Origin: Diplosphaera chodatii
Lineage: Eukaryota; Chlorophyta; Trebouxiophyceae; Prasiolales; Stichococcaceae
Length of the DNA: 64,000 nt
Reading direction: 5' to 3'
Assembly: GCA_032358165.1 (NCBI GenBank)
Contig: JAALGY010000023.1
Span: 3,162,001-3,226,000, forward strand
In this document: piece by piece, positions 47,957-59,709 of the stretch
Layout of the letters: every line of letters begins with the position of its first letter
How positions within the stretch are numbered: the stretch's first letter is position 1
Made by a program: the position numbers and the translations under genes
Notes under the pieces: generated by a model
Databases searched by the model: none
What the model saw: only the letters and a program-made list of their open reading frames with translations
What the model was told of the DNA's origin: nothing

Positions 47957-50900
47957 TCACACGCCGGGCTTGAGCATGATGACCTTGCCGGCGCCCGGCG
48001 TGACCTCTTTGTGCACCGCAATCGCTTTGATGGTGGCGCCAAAGCTTTTGCGCTGCGCATCGGTCGTGAGCCGCTTCTTGAAGCGACGTGTGAGCTCGCC
48101 CATCGCCACAGGGCCCGCCGCCCGCAGCCACTCCACGATCTGCGCAGTGGTACACGACAAAAAGGTTCACAGTATGTGCTCGCGGCCTCGCTTCGTCATG
48201 CCCGCACTGAGAAGTGTCTGCACACTGCACACTGCCAGACATGGCAAACGGGACGCATGTAAACCACAGAATGTACTGCGGCAGCGGCGGCAGCAGCAGC
48301 ACAGGCGGCAGGAGGAGTGGGATGCAGTATATCGCACCTCTGCCTGTGATGGCGGCCCGGAAGCGGCTGCCTCTGGCGTGGGTGTGGCGCCGGCTGCTGC
48401 CAGGGCACCCTGCGCCGCCCCTGTAGCAATCCCCGAGCCCTTGGCCTGCAGGCAGCGAGCCAGCCTTGATATTACCACTCAGTCAGCCTCTCGCATCGTC
48501 TCCGTGGCAGCAGCTGATCCCTACTTTGAGCTGTGTCAACATACCCCTCTTATGCTGCAAAGCAATGCGCATCCTGCCGAGCGCTGCAACGACATGTGCC
48601 TTGCGCGGACACAAATGCTGGCATGTGGCGGGCAGCAAGGGCGTTGCGCTGCATACACACCTTCTTAGTGGAGGCCTGGTCGCCGATGTCCGTCTGCCCT
48701 TTCCGCTTGCCCCGCTGCGTGGACACCGCAGGCTTCACAATCACTGCGCCCCCACCGGCCTTCGGCGCAACTGGCGGCTGCCTGACCGGCACCTGGACGC
48801 ACACAGAAATGTGGATACTTAATTGTCAGCTCATGCTCGTCTGCAGTACCGCAGAGGAACCAATCAATCGAGTCACCTTGCATGTCTGGTCACATGAGAG
48901 CAGCGGCAAGGTGCAGGTGTAACGGGCGCAGGTCATGGGTGCCCGTCGGCTGACATGAGGTCGAGGTTCGGAAAGAGACAGGTCGGGCGTCATGCACTGC
49001 AGGGTCGCACCTGGCGCGCCGCCTCCTGCCGGGCCATGTTCTGCAGGAACTCCTCGTCATCCTCATCGTCCATCTGGTCATCCGCAAACCCTGCGCCTGG
49101 CGCAGCACACCACTCGGCACGGTGCAGCTGAGCCGGCACCCGATACAGGCATGGCGCAGCCTGTCCCCGAACCCTGGCTGAGTGGCTGGTGCAGGCGTGC
49201 CTCTATTGCGCAGCAGAAAGCAGGCTGCACGCATGTTCCTTTTGTGTTTTGCACCTTGGTTGGGGGCGGCGCCCGGTAGTGGCGTTGCCTCCTCGTCGCT
49301 GAGCTCCGCATCGGAGGCGCCATCCAGCCCCGTCTTCCGCAGCAGCTTCTGTGGGCACGAGCACGACCGCGTCAGCCCACCTTTTCCAAGACAGCTGCAA
49401 CCCGCCGCGCCTGCCGACCACCTCGAGACTCTGCCTGACATGTCATTGTTGTACATGTCACTGGAGTGCGCTCTGAAGTTGACCACAAACATGGGACTGG
49501 ATGGATGCAACTGCATTCAGGTGCAAACACCGAGACGCTCTGCTGGTCCGAGTCACCTGCAGCTGGGCGCCGCTGCTGGACAGCGGCTTGGGGGCGTCGC
49601 CGTCGCTGCTGCCGCTGAGCTGCGGGCCCTCCTCCTCCGAGTCGTCCCCCTGCCTGCGTGATGCACAGAACTGGTCTGTGCTCTGTCAACCAACAGCATG
49701 GTTGCTGTGACTCTACACAAGCAAGTGCGTGCTGCTGCGTGCCCCCCTTTGTCCAGGCCCTCTGGCGGAGGCTGCCGGTGCTGAGCGAGTGCTGCTGGGT
49801 GGGTTTTCTGTGGGGAGTGACCATGCCTGCGGGGGGCGGGCATGTCGGCGTCCTCGTCCTTGCCCATCTCCAGGTCGTCGTCCGCCCGGTCGTCCTCGTA
49901 CTCCCAGTCCTCGCCCTGTAGCAGCAAGACAAGTGTTCTGGGCCCTGTAGCAGGGAAGCAAGTCTTCTGGAAGGAGTTGGCGAGCGAGCGGCGCGCGTCC
50001 GCAGGCAGGCAGCATGAGCAGGCTTCCAGGGGCTTCCTCGCTTGGCGAGTCCTCGTGGGACGGTGCTCACCGCTGATGCTCAAACGCATGCATGCCTCAG
50101 ACCGCATCCAGCGATCTGGTTATGACTTCTGTTGTCATCTGCTCCACGTGCTGGGAACAGATGCCCTCTACTACGGTGAGGCAAAGCAGGATTTCAGGAA
50201 AGCCTTTGCACACCCTCTCGTTTCGTCTGCTGGCCGCGGGGCGGCGGCCCGCGGCCGGCTTCCGGGCGGCGTCCTTCCCGCCGGCCTTGCCATCTGCGGC
50301 AGCGGCGGCGGCGGCCGCGGCGGGGCTGCCCTTGGTGGTGAGGCGCCCCAGGGCGCCCTCCACATCGGAATCCGCGCCCTCGCCCTCGCCGTCAGAGTCC
50401 CGGCCCCGGTCCCCGCCCGCCATCGCCTCCTCGTCAGCTGCGGCCACGAAGCACACTCTTGGTTGTCAAATCAAGCGCAATGGACTGCGTTGACGAATTG
50501 CAAGCGTGAAGCATGTGATCAAGGCTGCAGGCGTGGAGCATTGCCACAGGCAGAGACGCTCTTGGTCCATCATGCAAATGTAACATCCTGAGATAGGCGC
50601 AGCTGCTCAGGCTTATGTAGTGTCTGGCGACCACATCCTCATTACCAGGGTTCGAGTCCCCACCTGGTCCTGCGGCTGCCAGCTCAGCAAGGCGCGGCAT
50701 GGCCTTGATTCCGTTCCCCGCCGCCCGGCTTGCCATGGCTGCTTCCGCCTCTTCCAGCGTCCTGCTGCCGCGCCTGGCCAGGATACAGGGATGAAACAAT
50801 GGAAGCCAGCGCAGCAAAGACGGTGACAACATCAACCACGCCATCAGCTCACTGGTGTCTAATCCCCCTGTCAGCATCACCCCCAAGCATGTGTGCTTGG

Positions 50901-51905
50901 TCCGTCCAATCAGTCTAGGTTGCCCATACAGTGGTGACATGACAAAAGCCCGGCGGACTAGCTTCAGACCTGGCGTTGGTGGGCCGGAAGGTGAGCCACT
51001 CGTGCACGGGCTGCGCGACAAAGTCGTTGCCGCGCCGCGTCAGCAGGAAGTAGCAGCCGGCGGCCCCGCTGTTCACGCCAGCGCCGCTGCTCCCTGCTGC
51101 CCCCTCTGCTGCTGCCCCCGCCGCCGCCGTGGCGCTGCCGCCGCTCATGCCTGCTTCTACAAGACCGTGGAACGCCGTGCCACTCGTCAACTCCTCCAGC
51201 GACCACTCCTTGGGCCGCTGCTGCCTCCTGCATGCATAGCACAGCGCTGCCACTGGATATGAATATAGATTTCCCTCCATATGGCGAACCATTGCCAACT
51301 AAACCACTGGCGGCACGGCATGGCCTGCTGACTAGGCCTGGCTCCGCAACCGCACTCATGGTGAAGACACTGAACGCTGTCACTGTCTCCAGTTCTGGTC
51401 CTGCTGCAGTCATGCGCCTGCTAGACCGCCGCTCACCTGCTGCTTGGCCCCCTTGACGGCGCTGCGGCCGGCTCCTGCTGCGACAGCGCCCACTTGCCCT
51501 TCCGCCTTTCCCTGAAACCAGGCGGGCCCTGCGACATGGTGCAGCGGGCACTTGGCAGCACTGCAATGCTGACAGACGGGCAGATGCACGGCATTCCGAC
51601 CGCAGAGTTGCTTGCCGTTGGTGCGTTCTGCAGATGCATCGTGCTCAGCGCACCAGGGGGAAGCTGCCCAGGAAGCGGTGCTGCTGCTGCTCCTCTGGCG
51701 GCGCCATCCGCAGCACGTACTCCTGCGAGACCGGCTGCGAACGCTCAGTCTTTGTCAGGTACAAGATGCAGGCTCTCCAAGATGGTGGGTGGCGCACCGC
51801 CATCAGCCGTGTGCAGTGGCTGCGAAACAATGTGGATGTTGCACTCACCCTGACAGTTTGCTGTGGATCCGCCACCGCTGCCCCATCCAGAGTGGCAGTT
51901 GCCAT
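47957..51905 (-). CDS. transcription initiation factor IIF alpha subunit (RAP74)
   Basis: Minus-strand gene with a RAP74 layout. Exon 1 (51905-51855) starts MATATLDGAAVADPQQT and joins in frame to 51722-51654 ('EYVLRMAPPEEQQQHRFLG', the N-terminal beta strand that pairs with RAP30). Exons near 51530-51440 and 51228-50971 complete the dimerisation domain ('CYFLLTRRGNDFVAQPVHEW'). About 50775-50670 holds 'RTLEEAEAAMASRAAGNGIK'. The middle (about 50440-48670) is acidic and low complexity ('QMDDEDDEEFLQNMARQEAA'), as in all RAP74 proteins. The last exon (48139-47957) is the C-terminal winged helix that binds FCP1/TFIIB ('IVEWLRAAGPVAMGELTRRF', 'KVIMLKPGV'). It acts with RAP30 in RNA polymerase II initiation in the nucleus. 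Middle exon borders are approximate. Confidence 0.85.
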
Positions 51906-52464
51906 GGTGCGCTGGTGCCTCACTCTGCCTGAGACGCTGATCAGCTGGTGCAGCTTTTGCTCATTGGTGTCCGGGAGGAGACTAAATATAGCAGTTTCGT
52001 CAGCGCATGAGGCAGCTAGCTGCAGTCTGGTTGTGCTGGGTGTGCGCCGTGCATGGTGCGGAGGCAACTGCCTGATAGGCCGCGGATGCTGCTTAAGGCA
52101 CCCAAACCACGGCGCGTGTCCGTAGAGATACTCAGCTCACTTGTTATGAACAGTCAAATGGCTGTGTGTCAGCTCTACAGTGGAGCGGTCTGCTGCTGCT
52201 GCCTCTGTGTGCATCCTGCTACCATCACCCAGCCTGGACTTGTCTCACACTGGTACAATGTCCGCCATCGCAAACAGCGTATCAGGAGCTGTATGGAAGT
52301 GAGCGTCCTTCTGTGAGCTTGCTCATCCGCGGCACTGCCATTGAAGCTGCTGCGATCAGTGGTGTCGGACGCATCGGCGTACCTGCTTGCACCCTTCAGC
52401 ACCCACGAGCTAGCAAAGGACCGGCGCGCGAGGCCCCTGAGCTTTTGTTGTCGACAGTAGCATC
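51906..52464. promoter_or_regulatory. divergent upstream region
   Basis: Between the TFIIF alpha start (-) and the coiled-coil protein start (+). Presumed promoters; no motif recognised. Confidence 0.35.
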
Positions 52465-54677
52465 ATGTTCGACGCGTATGACGCCGACCCCAGGGGCCTC
52501 AGGTGCACCTGCACCTGGTCTGATGCTGCCTCTCAGGGGGCATGCATGCACCAGTTTGCACGGAAGGCAGCTGCTGACGGCCTGCACTGCCTGCTGTGAA
52601 CGGTCCTATTTGTTATCTTGCTGCTCCCTGTCTGACGCTGGCAAGGCATATCATGCAGCAGCAGCACAGCCGCACGAAGCCACGCTCCATGCAGCATGGT
52701 CTGCGTCCGCATGCAGGAAGAAGAAGCGCGGGGTGGAGAAGGTACTGCAGGACTACCCGCTGCCGGTGCTGGGGCTGGCCGTCTTCGCGTGCGTGTGCGT
52801 CATGGTCGCGCTGCACGGGCGGGCGGTGCACTGGCAGCAGAAGGCGCACGAGCACGAGGGCCACCACCACCGCTTCAAGGCCTCCCACAGCTCCCTGGCG
52901 GTGCGTGCGCCTCCCTCATCAACACCTATCCATGTCTGATTCAGCACCAGTTGGCAGGGGGTGGATCCCCCCGGTACATTCTGCTCAGCCGTTTTGGTTG
53001 GTGCGTCTGTGAAAAGCACCGTCGCTGACTCTATCGTCCCGCACCTGGCCGCAGACCGCGCTGCAGACGAAGCACCGGGAGCTGGAGGAGGTGCAGGAGA
53101 AGCACATGACCAAGGAGCAGCGCATTGGGGATTTGGAGCACAAGCTGGAGGGGGAGGCCCGGGCGCTGGCGGCCGCGAGGAACGAAATCCACACGGCAAG
53201 CGCCTGCCTCACCCCCCATGGCGCCTGCGTACCAGATGGGCACCTGACAACAGTACAGGCAGCGCAGGCACAACGAGCTGATACCACAGGTGCAAGGCAT
53301 GCGTTGCCATGTGGGGCCCCGATCACGAAGGAGTGTGTGGCGACTGCAGGTGCGGGACGAGTTGATAGAGTCCCAGAAGGCGCACAACTTGTGCAAGCAC
53401 GACCTGGAGACGTGTCTACACCAGTGCGCCTTTGCTTCTATGCACACATCCCTTGCCAGCCTGCCATCGTCGGGGAGCACATGTGCATTCGAGTTTCCAT
53501 TTCGACGCCCTCATGCAGTGTTCAGCCCAGGACACTACCATCACATATACAAACCTTGGTACCCCTTCCATATGCAGCACAAATGTGCACAGCGACAGCG
53601 TGGCAGAGATGGACAGGGAGCTGGCGGACCTGCAGCACAAGGTCGCCGCGCACGAAACCAGGGTGAGCAGGCGCCCTTGGTGTGCATCGGGCAGCGCCAA
53701 TGCTTTTCGGCAACCCCTGCGCACAAACGATCATGATGCTGTGGCGAGCTGACAAGCTGGCTGCTGGCTGTCGATGTCAACCGCTGTTGATGCCACGTTC
53801 TGCTGCAGAGACGTGGGCAACTGTTGTCCTGAATGTGCTTTGGCACGCTGCCACAGTTCGTCCAGTCCCGCCAGACTGCCGCAGTGACCGTGTGCAGGAG
53901 CTGCAGCTGCTGACTGCGAAGTCAGACCTGGAGCAGCAGGTGCAGCGGCTCAAGGTGCAGGCCGAGCAGAAGGGCGTGCACCTGGAGACAGGTGCGCCTG
54001 GTCTTGCAGTCACTTGGACTGCCGCAGGGCTCCGCTTTTGGTCACTTTCCCTATTCACGATGGATGAGGTCACAAAGAGGCCTTCGGGCCAAGCGCCAGG
54101 CGGGAGCCTGTGCGTCCGGGAAGGGGTCACCCGCCTCAGCACCCCTCGCATCAGTTGTGCCTCCGCTCTTCAGCCTCATCGATCCATAGCGGCGCCCTGC
54201 AGCTCAGGACAGCTGGGCACTTCGTCTGCAGGGGAGCTGCCCGGGCTGGGCGGCGGCGCAGCCCACATTGGCAGCCTGCCCACGCAGCCGGTGCCCTCGG
54301 CGCCGCGGGTGGACGGCATCCACCACGCCTCTACGCTGGACGTGCAGCCGACAGCCGCAGTGCCGCGCGCCCCCGTGGTGAGGACGTGGCTTGCGTGCTC
54401 ACGATAGTTCTGAGGGGTATGCCAAACCCAGCAAAGTGGGCTGCACACACCACGGCGGACATCCAGAGCGTGTCGCTCACAGCCTGGCGTGCGACGCTGC
54501 CAGCAGAGTGATTGAGATTGCCGGTGCTAGTAGCGGCATGGATGATGCGCGGTTGCGTTTCAAGATACGCTGCAAACAGCAGGTCGCATATTGATGCTGA
54601 CGTGACTGCTTGGCCTGCAGGTGGTGGAGCATCTAGATGTGCCCACGCACCACCGAAAGGCGCCAGACCTGAGATGA
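52465..54677 (+). CDS. single-pass membrane protein with luminal/stalk coiled coil
   Basis: Exons 52465-52502, 52717-52900, 53055-53195, 53350-53423, 53593-53662, one around 53890-53990, 54232-54377 and 54621-54677. Short N-terminus (MFDAYDADPRGLRKKKRG), then one membrane span ('PVLGLAVFACVCVMVALHG'), then about 150 residues of heptad-like coiled coil ('HRELEEVQEKHMTKEQRIGD', 'DRELADLQHKVAAHE', 'SDLEQQVQRLKVQAEQKG'). A Gly/Pro-rich tail ends in 'VVEHLDVPTHHRKAPDLR'. Basic residues before the span suggest type II topology, as in Golgi or ER coiled-coil proteins. Function is unknown. The intron after 53195 starts with GC, and the acceptor of the 53890 exon is not resolved. The last two exons have a second copy at 59334-59709. 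Confidence 0.68.
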
Positions 54678-55441
54678 CGTGCAGCAGCGAGGGCGGCTCC
54701 TGTCGTGTTCAATTAAGGGTTGCGATTGTAGCCTGTTGCGCAGCATACCCAATCATGTAAGAAGTGCACTGTCAGTGGCTGCGGCAGATTGCACCTAGCT
54801 GAGCATTGTTGCCGCTGCATGCGTGCATACAGCTGCACAGGCGACCCCCACACTTCGCAAGCGGAGACGCAGGTGTCGACCAGTTGGTTTGATAGATTGA
54901 CACCACACTGACGTGTATGCTCATGGTCTAGGGGTCTGGGGTGCACGTCAGTGCCCTTCTGTTCTTTCCTTTCACATGAGCCTTTCCGGTTCCAGCTCTC
55001 TACCTGGAATTAAGGGAGGTGACAGACAGTCTATCTCAGACTTCTCAGTTCCCTCCGACCCTCCGCAGTGATTTCTACACTGGTCGTGAACGACAGCGAA
55101 CAGTTTCACATGGTCATATGTCGAACCGAGGGATGTCGCCAGAGGCCATCACCCCAAAAGAGAGCACATCAACGAAATCCGGATGGAGGGCGACCACGGA
55201 AACGCGTCTGCTGCACGCTGTGTGCATGTGCAACCACGGTGCAATCGAGGGCCGAGAGGCCGGGACCGCGAGAACCGGATTAGTCAACATTTGAAATCTT
55301 ATTGGGCCGGCAACACCGGCCGACCACCCCTTCCTGGGGTCTACACTTTCACTTTCACTTTCACCTTCCGTTTTCACACAGCAACTCGAGCTGGACCTGC
55401 CAGCACGGTGCAGGTCTCCGCAGCGTCACTATGACTCAGCG
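54678..55441. other. intergenic region with a possible small exon
   Basis: Between two plus-strand genes. It contains the 55070-55283 ORF described separately, two small hairpins at 55305-55340 and a 'ctttca' repeat at about 55347-55365, just upstream of the nuclease-kinase gene. Confidence 0.45.
55070..55283 (+). CDS. possible terminal exon: Cys-rich protein with AT-hook-like motif
   Basis: An acceptor-like site (pyrimidine-rich tract ending CCGCAG at 55069) opens a 71-residue reading frame ending at TAG 55283. It carries Cys pairs ('CRTEGC', 'CCTLCAC') and a basic 'GGRPRKR' core like an AT-hook. No upstream exon was found and I recognise no family. It could be a gene remnant or an upstream exon of an unidentified gene. 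Low confidence. Confidence 0.25.
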
Positions 55442-58400
55442 ATGGCCCTCTGCGGTGCAGCTGACTTTTTAGACAGGCCGTTGGCAACTGACTTTCAGGG
55501 TCCTTTCAAAGCAGTTTCCACTCGCTTGCGTTCAAGCCGGCCGCATAAGGTTGATGGGTGGGACAGTCTCTTTGACGAGGTTAGAGCGTTCAAGGCTGAA
55601 TACACCTGGGGCAGCAAACAGTATTTGCCAGACGATCTGCATGCTTTGGCACTTACCCATGAAGGTCTGATCGCCGGGCAATTTCGGCGCCTGGCACTTG
55701 GGCCAGTGGACCAGGTTGTGCAAAACAGTGGCGCGAGCGTGCTATGGTCCGAGCCCGGGGCACACACCCGGACATGGCCCGACCTCGATATGACTGGCTA
55801 CATGCTGGGGCCGCCCAAGCCCGACTTCAGGTGGGGTGCCGCAGCACCTGATCTCACTCACTCTCGAGCAAACATCCGGCTCATTCGCAGGGGTCCACTG
55901 CAACGAGCTCACACGTGGTTGCTGGGTTGTGCAGGTCTGAGGAGGCTGTCCTAGGCACACCTGCAGGAAAGCCCATGCTGCGGCTGTTTGGAGAAGCTAG
56001 GCGCCCTCAGGCGCTTGGGCAGGGCGCTGACCTTGTAGGGTTGTACAACCGTGGCAACAGCAACCACGTGCGTGCCTTGCTGTGACACTCTGCGGGCCCA
56101 TGTCTGATGCATACGCTTCGTGGGTAAAGGCTTTCCAGCATGTTGCAGCTTGCCCCTCTGTGTGAACGACAGTGGACTGCGCACAGGATCGCCGGGTGGT
56201 GTACCAGCTGGTCGAGGCTGCGGTAACCCATGCAGTCCAGTATGGCTTCGTCACCGGATTCGACTACACATATTTCTGCAGGTTTGAAAAGGTGCGCATG
56301 TACAAACCTGCAGCTGACGGTCGTCTGCCTGCCGTATGGCACTCTGCTCACATCCACATGCATGCTGCCATGCTGCATGTCCCTTCATATCCCGAGCAGC
56401 TGGGCACATTTTGATTGATTGATTGATTTGTTGTAGAGTTACCTTTTCTTAAGCCCGCCTGCTCCCCACTGTGTGCACACCCAACGGACAACGGTTCCAC
56501 TGCAGGGCCCAGAGGGGGAGATCTTCATGTACATCAGTCCTCCGTTGTCATACCTCGACACAGGGCCGTCCGTGAAGCTCGTCATCTTCTACCTCACCGT
56601 GAGCGCCCTGGCAGCCACCTGCAGGATCCCTGCAACCGCACTGGAACATGTAAAACATCAGCACATGCCGTGCCCCATACCGTCTGAGATCAAGCCATTG
56701 CATGCACCCTGTAGGTGACGACCGAGATGGAGGACCTTCCTACCGGCCGGTGGCCCAAGCGGGGCATCCGCCTCAGCGGCCCAATCAAGGACGTGTTCTT
56801 CAATCCTGACTCAGGGCGCCCAATACCTGGGGCGGCAGCAGCAGCAGCAGGGCCAGCCCAGTCTGAGCGGCGCATGGCGACGTGGCAGCAGACGCAGCGG
56901 CAGCGGCCAACTCCAGATGCCTGGGCGCTCTTGGTCGATGTGTTCGGCAGGCAGGCTCCGATCAGCACAGAGGACCTGCGTCTCGGTCAGTCACCAAAGC
57001 TGTGCTGCTACTGCATGATTGATGCTTGCACTCATTAGACCCAAGACGCTGTGCCCATGCTGGCGCATGCCCTGCAATGCATGTGCGATTGTTGTTGCGG
57101 TGCGACTTGCAGGCGAGTGGCTCAGCTCCAGCGGCAGACACACGTCAGTGATAGACTGCACCTGGCGCGGGCAAAATGCTGTGCTGAAGGTCGTGCAGCC
57201 ACTGGTGGTGGGTGACAAGGAAGAGGAGCTGCAGCTGCAGCTGCTGCTGGCCAACGAGGCCAAGCTGTATTCTGGGCCCCTGGCAGCGCTGCAGGGTGCG
57301 TCAATTGCTTGCAAGGTCTTCGTGGCACCGCCTCTGGATGCACAGCCTGGCCTCCGTTGCACCATGCCTGCCCTTAAGACCTGGTGGATGTATCTATCAT
57401 CTGGTGTGATGCCAGCAGGCACGTCACTGCCGCGTTTGATGGCGCATGGGTTTGTAGACGCCGAGGGAGGCTCACAGCTGCCAGCTCTCCTTCTGAGCAG
57501 GTGCGTCATGCCAGATCCCAATTGCTTGCGTCCACAGTTGCACACTGCCAGCCCTATTGTACTGCAGTGTTTGCACGCACCGTCCACACCGCCTGGCACC
57601 AGCAGTGGCACAGCCCTGCCGCAGTACAACTACTATGGATCTGCATGTTGGAGCACTGAGCTTGCAGCTGTCAGCCTCTGGGCGGCAGGGTATGCCATGT
57701 CAGTTGGTTGCCAGCGCCGCATTTCTGAGCCTGTGTCTAACAGTCCAGTCATCAACCCACAGCCTGTCCGGACCCGCGCTGGATGAGGGCGATGTTTCCG
57801 AGGCGCAGGCGCGCAGTGCGGTGAGCAGCCTGCGCGAGCTGCACCTGCGTGGCTTTGCGCATGGTGACGTGTCCCTGGCCAACTTCGTCAGGTATTCCCT
57901 CTTGTACTGGGGGGCTCTGCAGCACTATTGGAAAGAAGTTGCGCTTCTGCTTGACGTGACGTGGCTGCACAGCCAGATGCTCCAAATGAACTGCGCCGGC
58001 CACTGGTCCAGCACAGCGTCAACAGCATGTTCATGCAACCACATGTATCGCCTATCAAGTAACGCGCATGATGTCGCCACTCGAGGCAGCTACAGCCATG
58101 TGAGTGTCAAGTGGCGCTTGCGGCGTTCCCCAGGGCGAGCGACGGGAGCACATGCGTCATCGTCGACCTGGGCCTTGCCTACACGACGCACGACGAGGAG
58201 TGCATGCAGGCCGAGGAATCAGGACTGCTTGGCTTGCTGCTGCAGGTACAGCGTTCCTGCACGGTGTGCAACTGTGCTGCGCTCACTGCCCTGCAGGTTG
58301 TGCTGGTAGGCAGCATGCTTGGTCACCTCCAGCATGCAATATGCGAACAGTTGGACATAAGGATGGTGATGCATGGGCAAATTGTAGCACCAGCCTAGTT

Positions 58401-59012
58401 ATGGTATCCCTGACCAGAGCCAGTCTTGCTGTAGGCGGGCGTTTTGGTCTCGCCCCCATGGCCTTCGCTTGGCGTTGCCCTCGCTGGGCACACCTAAGCC
58501 CCCCTGTGCCATGCGCTCGAGGCAAGCACAGAGCACAGGCGTCGCAATCGGACGCAATTCCGCTGCCAGATCTCGATCCGGGCTAGGTACACAAGGCAAC
58601 CTCTTGACAGTACTCTCAGCAAGCCTGTGAATGCGTCCGCAACATGCCATGTGCAGCACCATTGACTGACAACAGCCACTGTCCCTACCCCGTGCGGGTG
58701 TATATACGGCTTGCTCTGGCCTGTGTATGGACAGTCATGAAGTTTGTCTCACATCTGCAGTTTCGAACATGGCTGTGTCTGGTGCTCTTTCAGGCGGAAG
58801 CTGCAGCGCAACCCTGCTGCGTGCAGTATCCTGAGCCGACTACGGGGTGGCGCGCCAGGGACTTGTACTTTGGGTCGCTGCTGTGTCAGACATACTTCGA
58901 ACAGTTGTGCCAGCGCTGCCAGCCGACCCAGAACTGGCGTCATCTGCCAGCATGCGAAGTGGCTTACATACTGGTTGCATCAGATGTCAACCTGTTTCGA
59001 AAATTCTGCTAG
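55442..59012 (+). CDS. PD-(D/E)XK nuclease-protein kinase fusion (Crinkler/RHS-type effector-like)
   Basis: Ten exons join in frame to encode 569 residues: 55442-55830, 55935-56067, 56187-56291, 56506-56598, 56715-56985, 57113-57295, 57419-57500, 57763-57891, 58140-58245 and 58794-59012. The N-terminal half fits a restriction-like nuclease: 'WPDLDMTGYMLGPPKPDF' followed by 'LRLFGEARRPQALG' (the E-x-K/R motif) and 'AVQYGFVTGFDYTYFCRFEK', typical of REase domains in Crinkler-RHS (CR) effectors. The C-terminal half is a kinase-like domain: 'VIDCTWRGQNAVLKVV' (ATP-binding Lys), 'SLRELHLRGFAHGDVSLANF' (catalytic loop, HGD for HRD) and 'CVIVDLGLAY' (DLG for DFG). This nuclease-kinase order is known from fungi, oomycetes and algae, where such proteins are proposed to act in inter-organism conflict or as transposon-derived effectors. 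No signal peptide is seen. Activity is inferred only. Confidence 0.8.
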
Positions 59013-59333
59013 CGCTGCGCTGCAATTTCGGCAATGCCACACGACACAGAAGCCCATCCGCATCAAACACATTCTACTTGCCTACTTAATGTAGTCTACA
59101 TGCCACTACATACGACACAGTACTTCAAACACCAACAAGGTGATGTCAGTCATCAGTCATAGGAGACATTGGTGACTGCTGCCACCGTCGTGAACCAAGC
59201 CAACAAAGTAACGACGGAGTCAGTGCATTGGTGCTAAACAAGGGCTGTGGATTGGAGAATATCAGAGGCTGTGTGGCTGCACCTCAAGGGACACATCCTT
59301 GCTGGCAGACAGTGTGTCTTATGGTTTGTGCAG
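59013..59333. other. intergenic region upstream of the duplicated exons
   Basis: No coiled-coil exons of the parent gene are found here. Nothing recognised. Confidence 0.45.
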
Positions 59334-59709
59334 GGGAGCTGCCGGGGCTGGGCGGCGGCGCGGCGCACCTCGGCAGCCTGCCCACGCAGCCGGTGCCCTC
59401 GGCGCCGCGGGGGGACGGCATCCACCACGCCTCGTCGCTGGACGTGCAGCCGACGGCCGCGGTGCCGCGCGCCCCCGTGGTGAGTTCGGGTTACAACACT
59501 CCATGTCATCGCACATCTAGATACAGACATAGGGCCAAGATTGTGCAACGTGTGCGTCACATGCTGGACTTCCTGTCAAGGCCGTCAGAATGCATCCTGC
59601 GAAGCACTTGCCAGATCTGAGCACGAGTGCACTGTACCTAATGGTCTTGCAGGTGGTGGAGCATCTAGATGTGCCGACAGATCATCGCAAGGCACCAGAC
59701 CTAAGATGA
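59334..59709 (+). pseudogene. duplicate of the last two exons of the 52465 coiled-coil gene
   Basis: Exons 59334-59479 and 59653-59709 have exactly the same lengths, splice sites and stop as 54232-54377 and 54621-54677. The longer exon differs by about ten bases in 146, six of them synonymous. The intron between the two exons is unrelated in sequence and length (173 against 243 bases). No membrane-span or coiled-coil exons precede it, so alone it would not make the parent protein. It is either a truncated pseudogene or the 3' end of a gene I cannot see. Confidence 0.7.

Noticed and set aside
50640..50675. tRNA T-loop-like sequence (GGTTCGAGTCCC)
   Set aside because: No matching acceptor stem, D arm or anticodon arm around it; it overlaps a TFIIF alpha exon/intron border.
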